From assembly GCF_010093595.1 (NCBI RefSeq), contig NW_022985448.1:362499-426498 (forward strand): 64,000 nucleotides of DNA, written 5' to 3'. The translations under genes were made by a program, and so were the position numbers. This DNA is from Mytilinidion resinicola (taxonomy: Eukaryota; Ascomycota; Dothideomycetes; Mytilinidiales; Mytilinidiaceae). Shown here piece by piece: positions 8,934 to 20,900 of the stretch (position 1 is its first letter; each line of letters begins with the position of its first letter). The notes beneath the pieces are model-generated. The model was not told the DNA's origin, did not search any database, and worked only from the letters and a program-made list of their open reading frames with translations.

Positions 8934-10394
8934 ATGGCTTTCAAAAAGGCCAAAAGACCATCGCCAGACACACTCGTCAGTCGAGGCCTTCCTCGGCTGC
9001 CCAATGAGCTCAGATGGGATGTTGCCAATTTCAACGAATTAACCGTTTCGGAGATTCGACGTGAACTGAGAAGATGCCGTATCAATATACCGGTGAGAAG
9101 AAGAGCAAACAACACGAGGATAAAAGATCTCAAGCAAGATCTGGTTAGGCTTCTTGAGGAGCACTACAATAACCTGGATCCTGCCCGAGAGGTCTACATC
9201 ACACCGCTCTTAGTCTACCTCATTGCGAATAGGAGGTCGCAGAGACGTCTCCCGGCCACCGATGGATTGGCACTTCGTCGCTTGATCGAAAGAGATGGAT
9301 TATTTAGCGACAGGGATTTAACAACCATCCAAGAATCATTTGATGCCTCAAAGGGAAGCAACGATTGCGACAGCTGGTACGAATTTATCGAAGGCCTTTT
9401 CGATATGGCCCAGAACGAGTGCGAGGGCTGGGAGAAAAAATACGTCCTCATTTCGAATAACCCGGGGACCTATTGGGAGCGAAATACAAGCCGGAGAGCT
9501 GGTTTGAAACCCAATATTGGGACACTGGAACGAATGTGGTCTACTTATCGAGGAACAATGACAGGGTTCTTAGGGCCAGGAGGCACTCGAAACCGTGAAT
9601 TCCGCCAACATGACGCAGGGGGAAACGGCGAATGCCTCTGGCGTGCATTTGCCCATGCATACTGGGGTAATGCAGACCTCTGGCAACGTGTCCAGTACGA
9701 TGCTGCGGTCGTACTCAATTACGGTCGTAGGGGCCGTGGTAATGGGCACGTGGAAAATTTCGACAGGGACTACAAGAGAGCCAACTCGGTCAGCCAACGG
9801 AGACGGGAATTATACGACGATCTAGTTGAGGAGAGTGGGGATCTTGAGGACCAAATCTTTGGAAATGAGTGGGGCACGGAGCATGCCTTACAACTCATCG
9901 CAGACGCTTACGGCGTGCAGATATTTGCACACGTTCCGACCCATGATACAAACAGTGAATCAATGACTTGGGGGGTTCAGATAAACGGAGACAATGATCC
10001 ACCTCGCGGACAGATCCATCTCATAAACTGGTCGCAATATCAACATTGGACAGCTCTGATGCCACTCAGACCAGATGAAACCGCGGGAAGAGCCGAACAC
10101 TATCCGGATGCATGCTCGTTTGCTGTGCTTCACGTTCACGCTAGTATTGAACCTCTAGAGCGTGTTCCTCCAGGCCATCAGGACCGTGTGCTTGCAGCAC
10201 GCGGCGCGCCCGTAGACATAGCCTTTTCAACCCGTACGCCTGCGGACTCCGAAGCAAACTATCGGATTCGCGCACCCAATGTGCAAGGAGCAAACCAAGG
10301 CCTTCCAAGAAAGTCAACCAAAGGCTCCAAGCGCCCCAACGACGGCGACCCTCCCGGCCCATCTTCGTCAAGCAAGAAACAGAAAGCAACTTAA
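8934..10394 (+). CDS. SAP-like plus OTU-type cysteine protease domain protein
   Basis: 486 residues, one exon, ATG at 8934. The region about 35-76 (LTVSEIRRELRRCRI ... DLVRLLEEH) resembles a SAP-type helix-extended-loop-helix DNA-binding motif with a lengthened linker. Residues about 222-378 fit the OTU fold. Asp227 and Cys234 lie in DAGGNGECLWRA (canonical D-G-N-C-L-F-R-A). A helix-strand block WGTEHALQLIADAYGVQI follows, and His371 in QHWTAL matches the OTU catalytic histidine (HYxxL). The tail (about 430-486) is basic and disordered with a KKQK end, suggesting nuclear location. OTU enzymes normally remove ubiquitin. The substitution and extra spacing before Cys234 make substrate and activity uncertain. 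It sits next to a transposon island and lacks introns, unlike most genes here, which suggests mobile or transferred origin. Confidence 0.7.
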   Translation: MAFKKAKRPSPDTLVSRGLPRLPNELRWDVANFNELTVSEIRRELRRCRINIPVRRRANNTRIKDLKQDLVRLLEEHYNNLDPAREVYITPLLVYLIANRRSQRRLPATDGLALRRLIERDGLFSDRDLTTIQESFDASKGSNDCDSWYEFIEGLFDMAQNECEGWEKKYVLISNNPGTYWERNTSRRAGLKPNIGTLERMWSTYRGTMTGFLGPGGTRNREFRQHDAGGNGECLWRAFAHAYWGNADLWQRVQYDAAVVLNYGRRGRGNGHVENFDRDYKRANSVSQRRRELYDDLVEESGDLEDQIFGNEWGTEHALQLIADAYGVQIFAHVPTHDTNSESMTWGVQINGDNDPPRGQIHLINWSQYQHWTALMPLRPDETAGRAEHYPDACSFAVLHVHASIEPLERVPPGHQDRVLAARGAPVDIAFSTRTPADSEANYRIRAPNVQGANQGLPRKSTKGSKRPNDGDPPGPSSSSKKQKAT

Positions 10395-11182
10395 CCCCCA
10401 AAGAAGACACCAGCACGCCAAGTCTTTTTCTGAGGAGGCAAGTATAACTGTCTTATTCGTTTGTATCCATCTCTTGTAACTTCCTGTTTTATCATGTATG
10501 CGTCTATTTAATATCAGCTTTTTCCACATTATGAAATAATACCGCTATGACTTGCACTTGTGACAATTGGATTTTTATGCCGAGAGCGTGATATCATATC
10601 TTAAGGTTTCAATTTTGTAGTAGTGAAATTTAACCTCCTTGCGGTGTAAAACGTAGGAAAGTATACCGAAAGCGTGGATTAGATACCGAGAATCATGCGA
10701 GCGAAAACGTCCCTCTGATATGGTGTCGTCGTGCCTGACCTGCCGAACTGGACGGTTCGTTCTGCAATATTGCTTCATGGGTGGTACTGTCAGATATGCA
10801 TCAAGGAGCTATACAAATCACGGACACAATGTCAAGAGCTCGAGGCTCTAAATGAAGAGGCTTCGGCAGTAGTTTGGACGTAGTATATAGTACTAGGTCA
10901 TAAGTTCGGGCACACGGATATATCACTACTCCAGCTCCGCTCCTGCTCTATCGACACCACTGTGAGAAGAACCCCAGCTAGCAGGTATGAGCTTTGTCAA
11001 AAGGTAGTCTAATCTCCACTACATTGGCGTTTACATCGTATTTAGAAACTTAAAAGCCCATTAGGTACCCCAAGCAGTTGCAAGGAGTGCCCAAGCACAT
11101 GTCTTGGTACTGTACTCTCGATATCTACACAACCCCAAGCAATCTTACAAACCCCTATAATACACGCGGCCACCTCTTGCGG
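10395..11182. other. Intergenic, AT-rich, no gene
   Basis: This is the shared 3' side of the convergent OTU and lysyl-tRNA synthetase genes. No gene, RNA or repeat was recognised. Confidence 0.4.
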
Positions 11183-13028
11183 CTACCTATCCTTCCCATT
11201 CCTCGCAATAGCAACGACGTTCCTCAACGTTCCAAATGGCAACACATCCGCAATTCTCTTCTTCCCTCCAAACAGCATCACAAGCCTATCCACCCCACAT
11301 CCCCATCCCCCCGTCGGCGGCATCCCCCACTCCAACGCCTCGATATAGCTCTCGTCCACACACACCCCGGCGTCCGCTTTTGCGGGCTGGAAGCCTAGCT
11401 GCTGCTCGAACTTGCGGCGCTGCTCGAAGGGCGAATTCTCCTCCTCGTACGCGTTGACGTACTCGCGGCCTTTGATGAAGAGCTCGACGCGCGCGGCGAC
11501 TCGTTGGTTGGTGACGGGATCGAGGAAGGATTTGGAGAGGGGCGAGAGCGCTTCCGGGTGGTGCGTTATGAAGGTTGGGGTGGCGCAGAGCGGCTCGATG
11601 TAGTGTTCTGCGAGGTCGTCGAGGAGGCGAGGGAGGGTGGGGTTGGTGGGGACGGGGAGGGAAAGAGTTTCATAGAGGGACAGTATGGCAGAGGTAGCGT
11701 CTGGGGAGGAGAGGTCGGTCAGGGGCTGACCGATGGCGGCCTCGATTGTTGGGATGAAAGGAAGGCGGTTGAAGGGGCCGGAAAAGTCGATGGTTGGTGG
11801 AGTGGTGGATGGGAACTCGCTGGCTTGGTGGGTTTGGATCATGGAGGAAATTTCACGGAAGAGGGTTTCAGTACGAAGGATGAGGTCCTCGAGGGTGGCG
11901 CCGACTTCGTAGAATTCGCAGATCGTGAATTCGGGGTTGTGAGTGGTGTCAACACCTGAAAATGTGTTAGTAAGCTAAAGGAAAGGGAAATTCATAAATT
12001 ATACCTTCATTCCGGAATACTCGTCCCATTTCAAAGACCTTTTCATTGCCGGCAATGACTAGCCTCTTCAGAGACAATTCCGGCGCGATTCGAAGTCGTA
12101 ATGTAGTGCCCATCATCTCCGTAGCCACAGTCTCAAACGGCCTCGCAATCGCTCCACCTGCACCAACATCAAACATGGGTGTTTCCACTTCGATAAAGTC
12201 ACGGTCGGTAAGGAATGTCCGAAGTAGCTGATATATACGACTGCGTAATCTGAAGATATCTCCAGATTGTCGATTGACTAATTGCCGAACGTGTGGATGT
12301 CTCGAGAGAGTCTCGAAGTCCTCGAGGGTTTCAGGAATCGAGTGCAGTGACGGCGCCAATGATTTAGGAAGCTCGGTTGCAACTAGTGAAAGTTCTCCGC
12401 TCGACGTCCTTTTGGGGTAGCCAGTGATAGCTGCGAATTGTTAGAAAAATTGATGACAGGAGAAGTGTGAAAGGTAACTTACAGAACCAGTCTCCCTTCC
12501 TCACGATCTTCTTGAACTGCTTGAAGTCCTCTAGGCTTACACCGTGCTCGGACAGAACACCAAAATCGCACATGCCCTGAAACTTTCCAGTCTGGCGCTC
12601 GATATCGAGGAAGACTAGCTTATTTCCTGCTGTGCGGCGCGACCGTACCCTTCCTAGAGCCGTCAGTTCGTGATTCTGAATGTCCGACAGCATGATGATG
12701 TACCAAACATCTCCACCGATTCGTTCAGCAGCTTGTCTCCAGCTTCAATGCCCTCATATTTGGCAAGAAACGTGGCGACAGAGTGCCGCTGCGCCGCGGA
12801 ATGATCCGTCAGACGAGGATGGTATCCCTTCAAATCTCCCGCCTTTTTAAGCTCTGCCAACCGCTTCTCCGCATCATGACTGGATGATGGCGAGTATGTA
12901 ACCTCAGAAGCATCATGAGCGAACCGGCGTTGAATAGCACAACAAATTCTCGTGTGGTCCGGATTCGAGATCGGCTTGACGTTTCGCGAGAGGTACGGTC
13001 GGAGGAACCGACAAGCGTTCCTGCTCAT
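11183..13028 (-). CDS. MSK1: Lysyl-tRNA synthetase, mitochondrial (class II)
   Basis: Exons 12704..13028, 12483..12653, 12005..12430 and 11183..11955, giving 564 residues. The enzyme charges tRNA-Lys in mitochondria. The N-terminus is Arg/Ser-rich (MSRNACRFLRPYLSRN), as in matrix targeting peptides. An OB-fold anticodon-binding domain follows, then the class II catalytic core: motif 2 FRNEG next to DTTHNPEFT, and motif 3 GWGCGVDRLVMLFG near the C-terminus. Block LKRLVIAGNEKVFEMG is typical of LysRS rather than AspRS or AsnRS. Length fits yeast Msk1. Introns of 50, 52 and 49 nt all have GT-AG ends and keep phase. The start could instead be the ATG 12 bases upstream. It is divergent from TIM10, another mitochondrial gene. 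Confidence 0.92.
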
Positions 13029-13470
13029 ACTTTCTTTCATCAGCTTCAGTACACTCAAAAGATACGACAGAGTAAGTAAAAAGACAAGAGAGGCAATCAG
13101 CGGTACAGTAGTTATGATCAAGCGAGTGAAAAAAAATCACCCGTCATTCGCAACGGTTCTAATGTTATGGTGTAAATTCATCATAAAGCGCCCCATTCAA
13201 CAGAGAAATGAGAGATTCATACCATACCTGTTCCCGATCAGTTGCGTGCGCTGCTCATGGCATTGATGCTGTAATGTAGCAGTTGAAGAACTTAGGTGCG
13301 GTCCAATTCCCACCGCCGAAATTCTCGGCACGTGACTGTGGCCCAAGCTCCAAATTTCTCCCATCCATTGAAGTACCTTTTGCGATCAATCGAGCAGACA
13401 ACAACCGCATCCCATCTACCCATCACCACTCACAACCCACCCAATCTACAATCCCAAAAAGCTTATCAAA
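13029..13470. promoter_or_regulatory. Divergent promoter of MSK1 and TIM10
   Basis: The 442 bp between two mitochondrial-biogenesis genes transcribed away from each other must carry both promoters. I could not assign a TATA box or factor site with confidence. Confidence 0.45.
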
Positions 13471-13837
13471 ATGTCCTTCCTCTTCGGCGGCCGCCCCCAA
13501 ATCTCCTCGGAGGCAAAGATCGCGCAAGCAGAGGCGGAAATCGACATGGTATCCGATATGTTCTCGCGGTATGCCCCCCCTCCTACCCCCCTTTCAACCC
13601 CCCCTTTCCATACCAACCTCTCCGCCCATACTGACTGTCGATGTGTCTAGCCTCGTCAACTCCTGCTCCAAAAAATGCCTGGACCGCGACTACCGCGAAC
13701 CGGACCTCAACAAAGGCGAGTCCGTGTGCCTCGACCGCTGCGTGTCCAAGTTCTTCGAGGTCAACGTCAAGGTCTCGGAGAAAATGCAGGGGGAGGCGAG
13801 TGCGAATGCGGCGGGGGGGTCGCCGTTTGGGATATAG
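13471..13837 (+). CDS. TIM10: Mitochondrial intermembrane-space chaperone Tim10
   Basis: Exons 13471..13568 and 13651..13837, giving 94 residues. Small Tim proteins form hexamers with Tim9 that escort hydrophobic carrier proteins across the intermembrane space to TIM22. The twin CX3C signature is present (CSKKC and CLDRC, 15 residues between the pairs), in the exon 2 block [15 protein letters not shown]. Length matches yeast Tim10 (93 residues), and the N-terminal MSFLFGG and the spacing favour Tim10 over Tim9, Tim8 or Tim13. The intron (82 nt) is GT-AG and splits an Arg codon. A non-coding 3' flank separates it from the arrestin gene. Confidence 0.93.
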
Positions 13838-14686
13838 ACTGCTCTGCGGACGTTGCGTGTACATTCGGGATATTGAGGGTCGGAAGGGTGTGAAGATTGA
13901 GGAGCGCAAGAGCCTGAGGCCTGAGGCAACTGGAAGCGGGGCGGGGAGTGGAAGAGTGGGAGAGAGGTTGGATGCGCTGTATGCGGATACCGGGAGGGAT
14001 TGGGACGGGAACTCTGCTCTGCTTGTACTGGGAGTTATGGGATGTGCAAAATTAAGGAAATGAGGGATGTCGGGCCTGGCTGGCTACGACGACCAGTGTG
14101 GGATGGAAATGGATCGGGTCATGCCTGAATGTATAATATTAGGGAGCACTGATGAGCTCCCACAGTCAATTGGAGACTTTTCTCTGCGTCACATCTCTAG
14201 CATCTGCGATCTGAGCTCTTGTATGACCGTTCAATTTCTAGGTTCACGTTACTCCATACCAGGTTCCTTCACTTTCTCTCATATATCATAAGTCACGTGA
14301 GACCATATCTCAATTTAGAAATGCACATAATCCCAATTTACTGAAGTGTAAAATAACGTTGTATTATGAATCCATCGTTCCCCATAATCCAAGAGCAGTA
14401 TGTGCCCAGGGTATCTCGTACAATATCGAAACCGTAATAAACCCGTAGCCGACCCTATAACAATTTCAAACGGGGCTGGTTCGTAGATTTCCGCTATCCA
14501 GCAGATCTTGCGCCATCCTGCCCAACCCGACTCAAGTCCGTGAAGCCATTATCCATTCAAACAAAACAATACGGCCGTCCAAATGAGACAAAGCTTTTGG
14601 AACAGTAAAATATTAAAGTGGTGAAATGAAGCTCTCCTGTGTAACCAGTGTAGAAGAGTACGAGAAAGAAGAAAGCGGAACTATGT
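13838..14686. other. Intergenic 3'-3' region, no gene
   Basis: Lies between the convergent TIM10 and arrestin genes. Only short unrecognised frames occur. Confidence 0.4.
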
Positions 14687-16391
14687 TCATGTCTGAATCG
14701 CCATTGCCCGCGTATGGCTACTTGGGTGCGCTGAGGCAAATGCTGAGTAGTCGGGAGGTCCATCACCGCCAGCCATCGTGGAGAGTTGTGCAGGGGCAAC
14801 GCTGCGAGGCGTCCACATCTCGTTTGCGTCTTGGATGGCTAGGCTCTCAGCGCGCGTCTCCCGTATACGTGCAGCACCGCTCTCAGAGGTGTCGGCTGCA
14901 ATCTGAATGGGTACCTTGACGGTCATGCTAGGGTCGCCGATGCCGGGGGCGTGCACAGAGAGGCTCAGGTTCAGGGAGTAGACGCGCGAGATGAGACAGG
15001 AGTGGAACGTTGGGACGAAGCTCTTGTTTTCTGGGAGGGTGATGGGGACTAGAAGCGTGGCGGTGTAGAATGACTTCCCCTTGTAGTTCTTGGTGGCGTT
15101 TGCGGTAGAGTAGGTATGAGTATTGGTGTGCGGTAAGCTGCTAGAGCTATTGCGTCCCTGCTCGGAGCAGTCAGATGAAACACCAGAGTCACGGCGCGCC
15201 AAGGCGAGCGAGGCTTCCGATTCGTGGCGGTGCCATTGTGCGGAAGCGACACACATCTTGGACAAGTCGAGCATTTCCGAGTAGAAGCCGGACATGAGGT
15301 CAAATTCATTTGTAGACCGGTTGGGAAAGTTCATGCGGGGTGTGCTTGCGAAGAAGGTCGTGACCTTTATCTTAGAGTTGAGGGAGCCGAACCGTGGTGG
15401 CTGCGCAGACTCGTCGGCGGGATCGAATCGAAGTAGTATCTTGGTCATCGTTGAGAGTGTGGTGCCTGATGGCGATCGCGCACCTGGGATGACCAAACTC
15501 TTGGGTTGCGAGCTCTCCATCACCAACGTTCCTAGCTTGCCCTTGAACAGGCCCTTGCGGATGACCCTCTCTTGCCGGAGACGGTACTCCTTGTCCCTGG
15601 AGTCGACGTTGATTGGTGGCTGCACCTCAAAAGCGGGCTTGACCCGGACCTTTCTCATCTTTTCCCCGAGGGTGAGGATGGTAGAGTCGACATCCCGAAA
15701 CTGGGTGACCTTGACCTTGATACCGTACGTGATGCGGGACATGTCCGGAGCCAAATCGTCCAACAACATACCATTGAAGCCTGCCAACTCTGGGTCGCCC
15801 AGGCTCGGCGGCAGCTCGAGATGCCTCTGGTGTACATGGATGCTGTCGGTCCTGTGGGTGCATGCTCGCGGTAGTAATTGTTCGGGTACAACGAAAGTAA
15901 AGGGAAACGTCTGTGTCTGGCCGGCATAGAGAATTCTCGGTTGTGGCATGAGCGAATGGTCAAGCGGCATCACCAGCTTGAGGAACCGATGTGTTGCCTC
16001 TGACCGGCCCGAGATGGTCGGGGTACTTGTTAGCCGGTCAACGTGAGTCTTCGCAACACCTATTAGAGCTTGTCAGTCATGTGGTTGATTGGTGGTGCGA
16101 TGAGGAGATATGGAAATATAGCCACCCACCAATGAAAGCAATCTCGATCTCATCAAATCGCGTGTCGTTACCGGTAGTAATCGAGACAGTGCCTTGGATG
16201 CGATCCATGGTCGAGTAACTCGTGACGTATGAAGCCCGAGCAGCGCCACTCGTTTCGGCACCGTCGAGCTGGATGTTGATGGCGGGCCGGCCAAGCTGCG
16301 CCAGGCTGCGAACTTTGTAGCCGATCTGACTCCCGATCGAGTTCATTGAGTACGAGGTCGAGGCCGCCATTAGGGATGCGGTATGGGACAT
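14687..16391 (-). CDS. Alpha-arrestin (ART/ALY-like) with PPxY motif
   Basis: Exons 16130..16391 and 14687..16059, giving 544 residues. Alpha-arrestins recruit Rsp5-type HECT ubiquitin ligases to membrane transporters for endocytosis. The N-terminal half shows arrestin-N features: a beta-strand-rich segment (RPAINIQLDG ... RIQGTVSI), then IAFIGVAKTHVDR and the conserved FPFTFVVPEQLLP. A C-terminal arrestin-like sheet region follows. GGDGPPDYSAF near the C-terminus supplies a PPxY site for WW-domain binding. The single 70-nt intron splits the Gly codon of FIGV, where many fungal arrestins have a splice site. The cargo cannot be named from sequence. A downstream ATG (eighth codon) is an alternative start. 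Confidence 0.82.
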
Positions 16392-18408
16392 GTTGGATAG
16401 AGATATAGAGACAAATGCGGGGACAAAGAAAGCGGAGGTGCGACGCGAGATAAGACGGGGCCTAATGCGGTGGAAACCCGGGGATCACTGGAACCTCATC
16501 CACAAATACAGGGCGGACACTAACGGGAGGATTGCTGCGCGTTGCTGTGGACGTGGCCGTGGTGTTTTGAAAGAAATATGGGCACGGTGAGCGGGGCCAG
16601 GGGCTTATTATATCCCCGGGTTCTGGGAACATGGTATGGCAGCGCCTTGGGGCCTGGATTTGAGTCATCTCCTGCGCGTCTTGGCCGTGACTTGGGCTTG
16701 CTGGAGATCGACAGAGGATGTGTGAGGATGCTTTGGAACATCCGGGGGGGGGGGTGCGTAAACTGCCATGCACACGGTCATGCGTCAGGCTCGGGTAGGG
16801 GCACGCAGAATAGGCGGGATGCCTGGTATGGCACCGACTTACGCCCAAGACAGCGACCCACCGGTAAACTGCAGGCCCGCAATATGCACTATCACACGCT
16901 ACGGGATGTCAGGATGCGTGCAGGTTACGAGCTCCGGCGCTCACCAATCCACTCGCGCCCTTTAACTGCATGCAGCGAGCATGTCAAGTTGAAAGGCGTG
17001 CCGCGTTCGGCATCACGCAGCCCCCCCGTTCTGGCGCAGAGCTCCCTGGATGTTGACGCCTGATACAGGCACCCAGGCGCAAGTTGGGACGCCCTCGCAG
17101 CTGGGCCTCTGCAGCACGCCCCACCTAATCCACCTCACTGGTCCCTAAGAGCAGTTTCAGCCCTAAGTGTTTGTCACGCCCGTGGCGGTGGCCGTGTACG
17201 TTAAGTATACACGCCCACAGCTCCACCAAGTGGATATCAATAGTTTCACGTCGCATCGCCGCCACTTTAACGGCATCGCGCGCGCAAGACGCGACTCGAG
17301 GCAATGTGACTGTGCCGTGCCGGCGCTGGCCAAGGGAAAATTTGCGCATTCTAGTATCGAGGACTCACTTCGACGCCGCATGCTTCGCCGAAGAATTTTC
17401 CCAAGGGAGCATCAGCGAACCAATGCAAGCCACACGCGCACGCTGTGTATGAGCTAAGGCGGGAGCAGCTTTCGCACTAGGGAACAGGGAAACAGGCGTG
17501 CGCATTGGGATAACTGTCGTACCACCCACCCGGTGCTGCTTAGGGCCTGTTCTGTATCTCCGGCATTGTGAGACGTCGAATACAAACCGCAGACTCGCCC
17601 ATGGTTCTAGTTGCCAGCTGCCTGTCTCGTCGAACTGACGGTTGACGTCTGGGAGAATTGTGGCCCCCAGCCCTCCGCATAACTTTGTTTAGTGGACCGA
17701 TACCGGCGTTGGGCCCAGAAATTCCACTCCGACCGATGCCTGCATTCCGAAGCAGCAGTCCGACGATCGACTCTATCCGACGGCGAGGGAATTCAACCCC
17801 GAAACTAAACTAGCCGGCCGGCGCTGCTGTGTGACTCTTCTAAACCGGTTTCCAGAAGTTCGAGAAGACTTGTCTGACTGCAGCGGCAGGGTTTCGGGTA
17901 ACTATTACTAAAGTTGCGCATGTGGTGTTGTGTCGCCGTGAGCGTTTGTCATCCATCAGCTTCAGGGTGAAATGCCAAGCGAGTAGTTCAGCCACAGCGC
18001 CCTTCTCGCATTCAATCCGACGACATGCATGTCCCTATAGGGCGTACTAATTACTGCCTCGATGGCTTGAAATGACTGGTCATATTAATGCGCGCAAATA
18101 TCTCCGTTTGATTGGAAATCCAGAAATAGTGGTGTGCCTCAAATGCCGGTAGTTGGTTGGAGTGGCATCAGATTCCACATGGGCTCATAACAGTTCATCT
18201 TATTCAAGAGAATATTAGGTAAACAGTTCATTCTCAGGGATCGTTGTACATGTACCAACAGCTCTCCAATGAATTCAGCTCATCACCTTCCTCATTGATA
18301 TTCCTTCGATTGCGTGCTAAGCAAGTAGTTCATCCTCATCGACCAGTGTAGGCTTGGACTCCTGAGCTGTCGTACACACACCTGTCCTATCAACATGACT
18401 CGTGCCCC
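16392..18408. other. 2-kb intergenic region, no gene recognised
   Basis: GC-rich on the left, with a homopolymeric G run near 16744-16753. It then becomes mixed-composition DNA with scattered short frames on both strands that lack codon structure or motifs. It probably includes the arrestin promoter; no gene or RNA can be supported. Confidence 0.4.
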
Positions 18409-19882
18409 TTACACGTCAATCGCCATTCTCTTCGCCTTCTTCTCCAAGGCAGCCATGCCACCCTTCTCGTAGATCTTCAGCTCCGGACTCCCTGCACAGG
18501 GCGGTGCTGAGAACTTGGTCTCCACAAACACCTTCTGCATACCATCCTCTTTCTTCTCGAACTTGTAGTAGACAGTATCAATCTCCTCGAGCCTGACACG
18601 ATGCGACAGCATCTTCATCGGGTCGATGTCGCCGGACTGGATGAGCTCAAGAAGCTGCTCCCAGTATAGTTGGACGGGCGCTTGTCCGTTGCCTATGAGG
18701 CGGATGCCGCGCTCCATCAGGGCACCGATGTTGAAATGGTTGGTCTAGATATGCAAATGTAAGTACGTGACGTGTAGAAACTGTAGATTGGAGGTTGAAA
18801 AATAGGAGCAAACCTACGAATCCGACATAGACTCCAGTAATGCCACACTTTCCAAAGTTCCTCACACTCGTGATCATCTCGTTGACAATCTCGCTCGTAT
18901 CCGTCTCCATCCCCAGCATGAGCTCAAAGTAATGCGCCCACCCCTTCGCATACTCACCAGCCACACACTCAAGCGCGACATCCGGTCCCCTACCATCACA
19001 CATCTCCTTCAACTTACTCGTAACACTCTCCCCCTTCTTCAGCGCCGAATAATCCAGCACCTCCACCTTCGGATTCTGCTTCTGGATAAACCCCAACCGC
19101 CAATTCTGATCCACCACAATCACCCTCGCCGCGCCATGATAAAACGCAAAATCCGCACACATCTGCCCAATCGGCCCCCCGCCCCAAATCGCCACCACGT
19201 CCCCCTTCTCGACGCCTGTATCTACTACGCAGTTCCAGCTCGTCGCCAGCACATCGCTCAAATACAGCGCCTTCTCATCCGGCACCGCGTCGGGGATCTT
19301 CAGCAAATTCACCTCCCCAAACGGTACCCGCACGTACTCGGCCTGGCCCCCCGCGAACCCCCCCGTGAAGTGCGAGTACCCAAACATGCCCGCCGTGCGG
19401 CCCCCGTACATCGCGTTCTCCAGCGTATTCGCGTTGGTGCGCTCGCACTGCGAAGACAGCTTCTTCTTGCAGTAGTAGCACTCGCCGCACGCGATCTGGA
19501 AGCTCGCGACCACGCGCTCCCCGACGCTGACTTTGCTGACCGCGGAGCCGACGCTGTCGACCACGCCGCAGAACTCGTGGCCCAGGATGTCGCCCTTCTG
19601 CATCTCGACGATGGTGCCGTGCAGTAGGTGCAGGTCGGAGCCGCACACGGTGCTGCCGGTGACCTTGAGGATCACGTCGGTGGGCTCGATGAGGCGCGGC
19701 TTGTTGGTCTCGACCACGGCGACCGAGTTCTTGCCCAGCCAGGCCAGGGCCTTCATCGTCTCGCCCGAGGAGTCGGCGTAGGCGGGGGAGTTGGCCGGGT
19801 TGGTGTTGTCTTGTTCGGTGATGGCGTTGGTGTCGTGGCCGAGGGCCTGCTCGGCCTTGTAGGCGGCTTGGGACATGGCCAT
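18409..19882 (-). CDS. Zinc-dependent alcohol dehydrogenase, glutathione-independent formaldehyde dehydrogenase type
   Basis: Exons 18818..19882 and 18409..18744, giving 466 residues. It is an MDR-superfamily NAD(P)-dependent dehydrogenase. Catalytic zinc ligands lie in TVCGSDLHLLHG and ILGHEFCG. The structural zinc is held by four cysteines in CGECYYCKKKLSSQC. The nucleotide loop is AIWGGGPIGQMCADF. Blocks AGMFGYSHFTGGFAGGQAEY and ECVAGEYAKGWAHYFE are typical of the formaldehyde-dehydrogenase-like subgroup, with the insertion that makes these longer than classical ADH. The start is ATG 19882 (MAMSQAAYK); a second ATG is two codons later. The 73-nt intron is in phase 0. The physiological substrate is not determined by sequence. 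Confidence 0.85.
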
Positions 19883-20900
19883 GGTGACGGGATGAGAGAT
19901 TGAAAGGAGTTTAGAGGCGTATGGGTGTGGGTAAGAGTGTACGAGCTGAGCAAAGAGCACGAGAAGTTGAGGTTATGTAGAGATAGCTCAATCACTATCG
20001 CGGAAAAGTTACAGGGAAAAAGATGATCAATCGATCCTACGTCTTTGATATAGAAAAGATATCCCGAAGAAACGCGTCGTTCATCATCCCTCCGTCACTC
20101 GCGCAACCACGTTTCTCTGATGTCATGACTGGCTGGAAGGGATGCGGAGACCCCACTGATTTGCCCATGGCCTGTAGATGGGACTTTGCTATTGCCATCT
20201 GCCGGCGCGGCCGCTCATTCTGGTATGGGTTTCCTGGTCGTCCGCGGACGATGCCGCTTGTGGGAGATGGGGTTCAGAACGGTTGACGTCAGTGAGACGC
20301 CGTCACGTGATACTTCTCTGTGCCACACTCATGTGGCTTCTTTGTGGCGTCTCAAGAGATGCTTAATTTAAGAGCATAATAGATACGAATAGCCCTAGTG
20401 CCTCGAGGCAGGTCATAAATAGCAAAAGCTGATAAGATGGTAAAATGGGGTTTCCCTTAACCCGACACACGCTCTGCACCAGCAGCCGCCCGTCGGCCTC
20501 CTTCTCGAGCCCCGTCTGACAGTATCACGAAGCGCCAGGAACATGTCAGCAGATGGCTCAATGCGGCACAGCCATCTGCCCCCTACCTCACTGGCCAAGA
20601 AGAGACGTTGCAGGATGATATTCATATTCAATTGAGTTGACCCATCGATACAATCCCATACACAGAGGCTCATGCCGTGACGCTGCTCTTCGCTGAAAGA
20701 CCCGAGATAAAAATATAATGTAGCATACACCAGCCTACAAAAATCCGTGTAGCTGTAGAAAATGAGATAAAACGCCTTTGCTTTGCCTCGCTCTAGTCTT
20801 GATTCCATTCGTCTGAATCATCTCGTCTCTTCTTACTGGAGAACTCATTCGTACACCAAGCGCCACATCGGAAAAGTACAGCCCAGACGTAATAGATAGC
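19883..20900. other. ADH promoter and noxA 3' flank, no gene
   Basis: About 1 kb upstream of the dehydrogenase start and downstream of noxA. Only short frames occur, none recognisable. Confidence 0.4.

Noticed and set aside
11183..13028. Aspartyl- or asparaginyl-tRNA synthetase
   Set aside because: Motif 2 context (FRNEG, DTTHNPEFT) and the LKRLVIAGNEKVFEMG block are those of class II LysRS.
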